Positions 62,630 to 64,000 of a stretch of 64,000 nucleotides of DNA are shown one piece after another. The notes under the pieces were generated by a model that was not told where the DNA came from, did no database searches, and was given only the letters and a program-made list of their open reading frames with translations. How positions within the stretch are numbered: the stretch's first letter is position 1; each line of letters opens with the position of its first letter. The stretch comes from Bedellia somnulentella (taxonomy: Eukaryota > Arthropoda > Insecta > Lepidoptera > Bedelliidae), in the NCBI GenBank assembly GCA_963576735.1, contig OY755177.1, positions 17,360,001-17,424,000 of the forward strand, read 5' to 3'. The translations under genes were made by a program, and so were the position numbers.

Positions 62630-62965
62630 TTCGTCCTTCATAAGTCCTTAACACTATAGAAACATTTTTCCATTAGCCATTCAAATATTTTTCTTTTAAA
62701 TAATATTATAGGAAAATTCTTAAAGTAATCAGGTATTTTATTATAAGTTTTTCACGACATATATAGTATACTTTTCCTATTTAAAGCTTGTCTCAGATCT
62801 GGCATTGCTAATTTGTCTTTAAATTTTATATTAAGTCTATCACTCCTTGTTAGTGGCATATTCTTAAAAAATGATTTATTACTCTTTACAAAAACACACA
62901 CTTCATATATGTAAATGCAAGCTAGTGGTAGAATTTTTAATAATTTGAAAAGGCCTTAAACACCG
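62630..62965 (-). pseudogene. LINE reverse transcriptase C-terminal remnant
   Basis: Minus strand: LFKLLKILPLACIYIYEVCV then NMPLTRSDRLNIKFKDKLAM, and KTYNKIPDYFKNFPIILFKR with EKCFYSVKDL, with at least one internal stop. Typical last part of a non-LTR ORF; no reverse transcriptase core nearby on this strand. Confidence 0.7.
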
Positions 62966-62984
62966 ATTCAAAAAATTTATATTA

Positions 62985-63960
62985 AATGATTTTACACAAT
63001 ATCGACCTATATCCAAACGTAACATTTTTGCAAAAATATTTGAACAGATTGTCTCCCAGCTACTAATGAATGCTTTACATAAATCATATCTCTCCCTCTC
63101 AACATGGATTTTCTAAGGGGCGTTCGGTCGAATCACTATTCATTTCATTTCATTTCATTTATTTTTGCAATCCATAAAATTGTATACAGCTGTTATATCA
63201 TATATTATTCACTATGCTATCCTTCACTAACTACCTCATAGATGCCATGGATAAAGGGCGACAAGTTAATGTTATGTACACCGACTTTTCTAAAGCGTGT
63301 GATAAGATACATTATTTCATGGCCATAAAATTATTAAATATAGGAATACATGGGGATGTGCTTCGATGGATCATTTGTTATTTGAAGAACCGTTCACAAG
63401 CATTGTAATGACATTTACAAGAAAACATAGCTTTATTGAACATGAGTACAGTTTGAATGGTTTACATAAATCAAAAGAGTAACATCAATACGTGACTTGG
63501 TAATCGTAATGGATTCTAAAATATCTTTTATTTGTCATATCGATTATATAAAAAAAGAACATTTAAATAACTTGGGTTTATTTTTCGTAGATATATCAAA
63601 ACCGTTCAAAAACTTACATTATTTTATTATTATTATTTTTTTTACTTTAGATATGTGCGCTCAATATTGGACTTTGCCAGTATTATCTGGAGTCCCTTTT
63701 ACGCCTGTCATATTTCACGAATAGAAAGAGTTCAGAAAAAGTTTATAAAAACATTGGAATATTGGTATAATTACTACGGTTATTATCTCTATTCCCGCTC
63801 AAATCATAAACTAACCACTCTTCCAGATAGACGTACGCAATTTGACTTGAGTTTCCTGTTTAAATTATTCAATAGTAAAGTTGACTCTCCAGAACTTCAG
63901 AAAAATATTATTTAGGATACCTAGACAGTAGACTTGGCTTGCAGTAAACAGTTATTTGTC
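62985..63960 (+). pseudogene. Decayed LINE reverse transcriptase, running to the right edge
   Basis: Pieces in several frames: YRPISKRNIFAKIFEQIVSQ and HGFSKGRSVESL (to 63135), a (CATTT)n-containing interruption, LIDAMDKGRQVNVMYTDFSK then ACDKIHYFMAIKLL (motif A, 63214-63408), VMDSKISFICHIDYI (63500-63555), and a thumb-like SILDFASIIWSPFYACHISR with IERVQKKFIKTLEY (63655-63915). The catalytic FADD segment was not found. A different, older element from the LINE in intron 9. Confidence 0.75.
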
Positions 63961-64000
63961 CCTCCGCATCATAAAACTATATATACTATACTTGCAACAA

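Overview
The window is a piece of a lepidopteran (moth or butterfly) nuclear genome. The evidence is a head-to-tail cluster of aminopeptidase N (APN, M1 zinc metallopeptidase) genes split into many short exons with GT-AG introns, AT-rich introns, and a dense load of repeat types common in Lepidoptera: tRNA-headed SINEs, short retroposons with (CATA)n tails, Helitron-like ends, Bel/Pao, Penelope-like, CR1/Jockey-like, hAT and pogo-like elements. The species cannot be fixed from the sequence. Family names below come from protein motifs and repeat structure read by eye, not from database searches.

Genes, all on the + strand. (1) 1-1838: the last four exons of an APN gene, ending in a hydrophobic GPI-anchor-type tail. 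(2) 2833-29264: a complete second APN gene in 15 exons. They join into 2832 coding bases (943 residues) with every phase consistent, a signal peptide, a GATEN exopeptidase motif, HELAH zinc motif plus downstream Glu, the catalytic Tyr, and a GPI-type tail. (3) 36676-56942: the first six visible exons (1584 bases, 528 residues) of a third APN-like gene that runs off the window or lacks its 3' part here. Its reading frame is open and its exon sizes match gene 2, but it has lost the GAMEN-type motif, both zinc-binding His and the catalytic Glu (HELAH becomes RQLVR) and the catalytic Tyr. It looks like a pseudopeptidase.

The introns and spacers are almost entirely mobile DNA. Intron 4 of gene 2 (8.4 kb) holds a nearly intact 7-kb Bel/Pao LTR retrotransposon on the minus strand, inserted 5 bp into a Helitron-like element and itself broken by a Penelope-like fragment. 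Intron 9 holds a CR1/Jockey-like LINE with an open 961-codon ORF. Intron 1 of gene 3 (13.6 kb) holds a 4-kb hAT-type transposon with an intact 852-codon transposase, inserted in a tRNA-headed SINE, plus a three-unit 310-bp tandem array of tRNA-like repeats. The spacer between genes 2 and 3 carries several decayed LINEs and a TA-flanked pogo-like DNA transposon remnant. A short retroposon (called SINE A here) occurs more than 20 times, and its 3' end matches the 3' end of a LINE that is also present as fragments. Two further SINEs (B and C) have tRNA-like heads with A and B boxes. The far right end is decayed LINE sequence.

Lepidopteran APNs are mostly midgut brush-border exopeptidases held by GPI anchors, some known as binding partners of Bacillus thuringiensis Cry proteins. 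Tandem copies with shared exon phases indicate repeated gene duplication, and a cluster of GATA-type sites before gene 2 fits gut expression.
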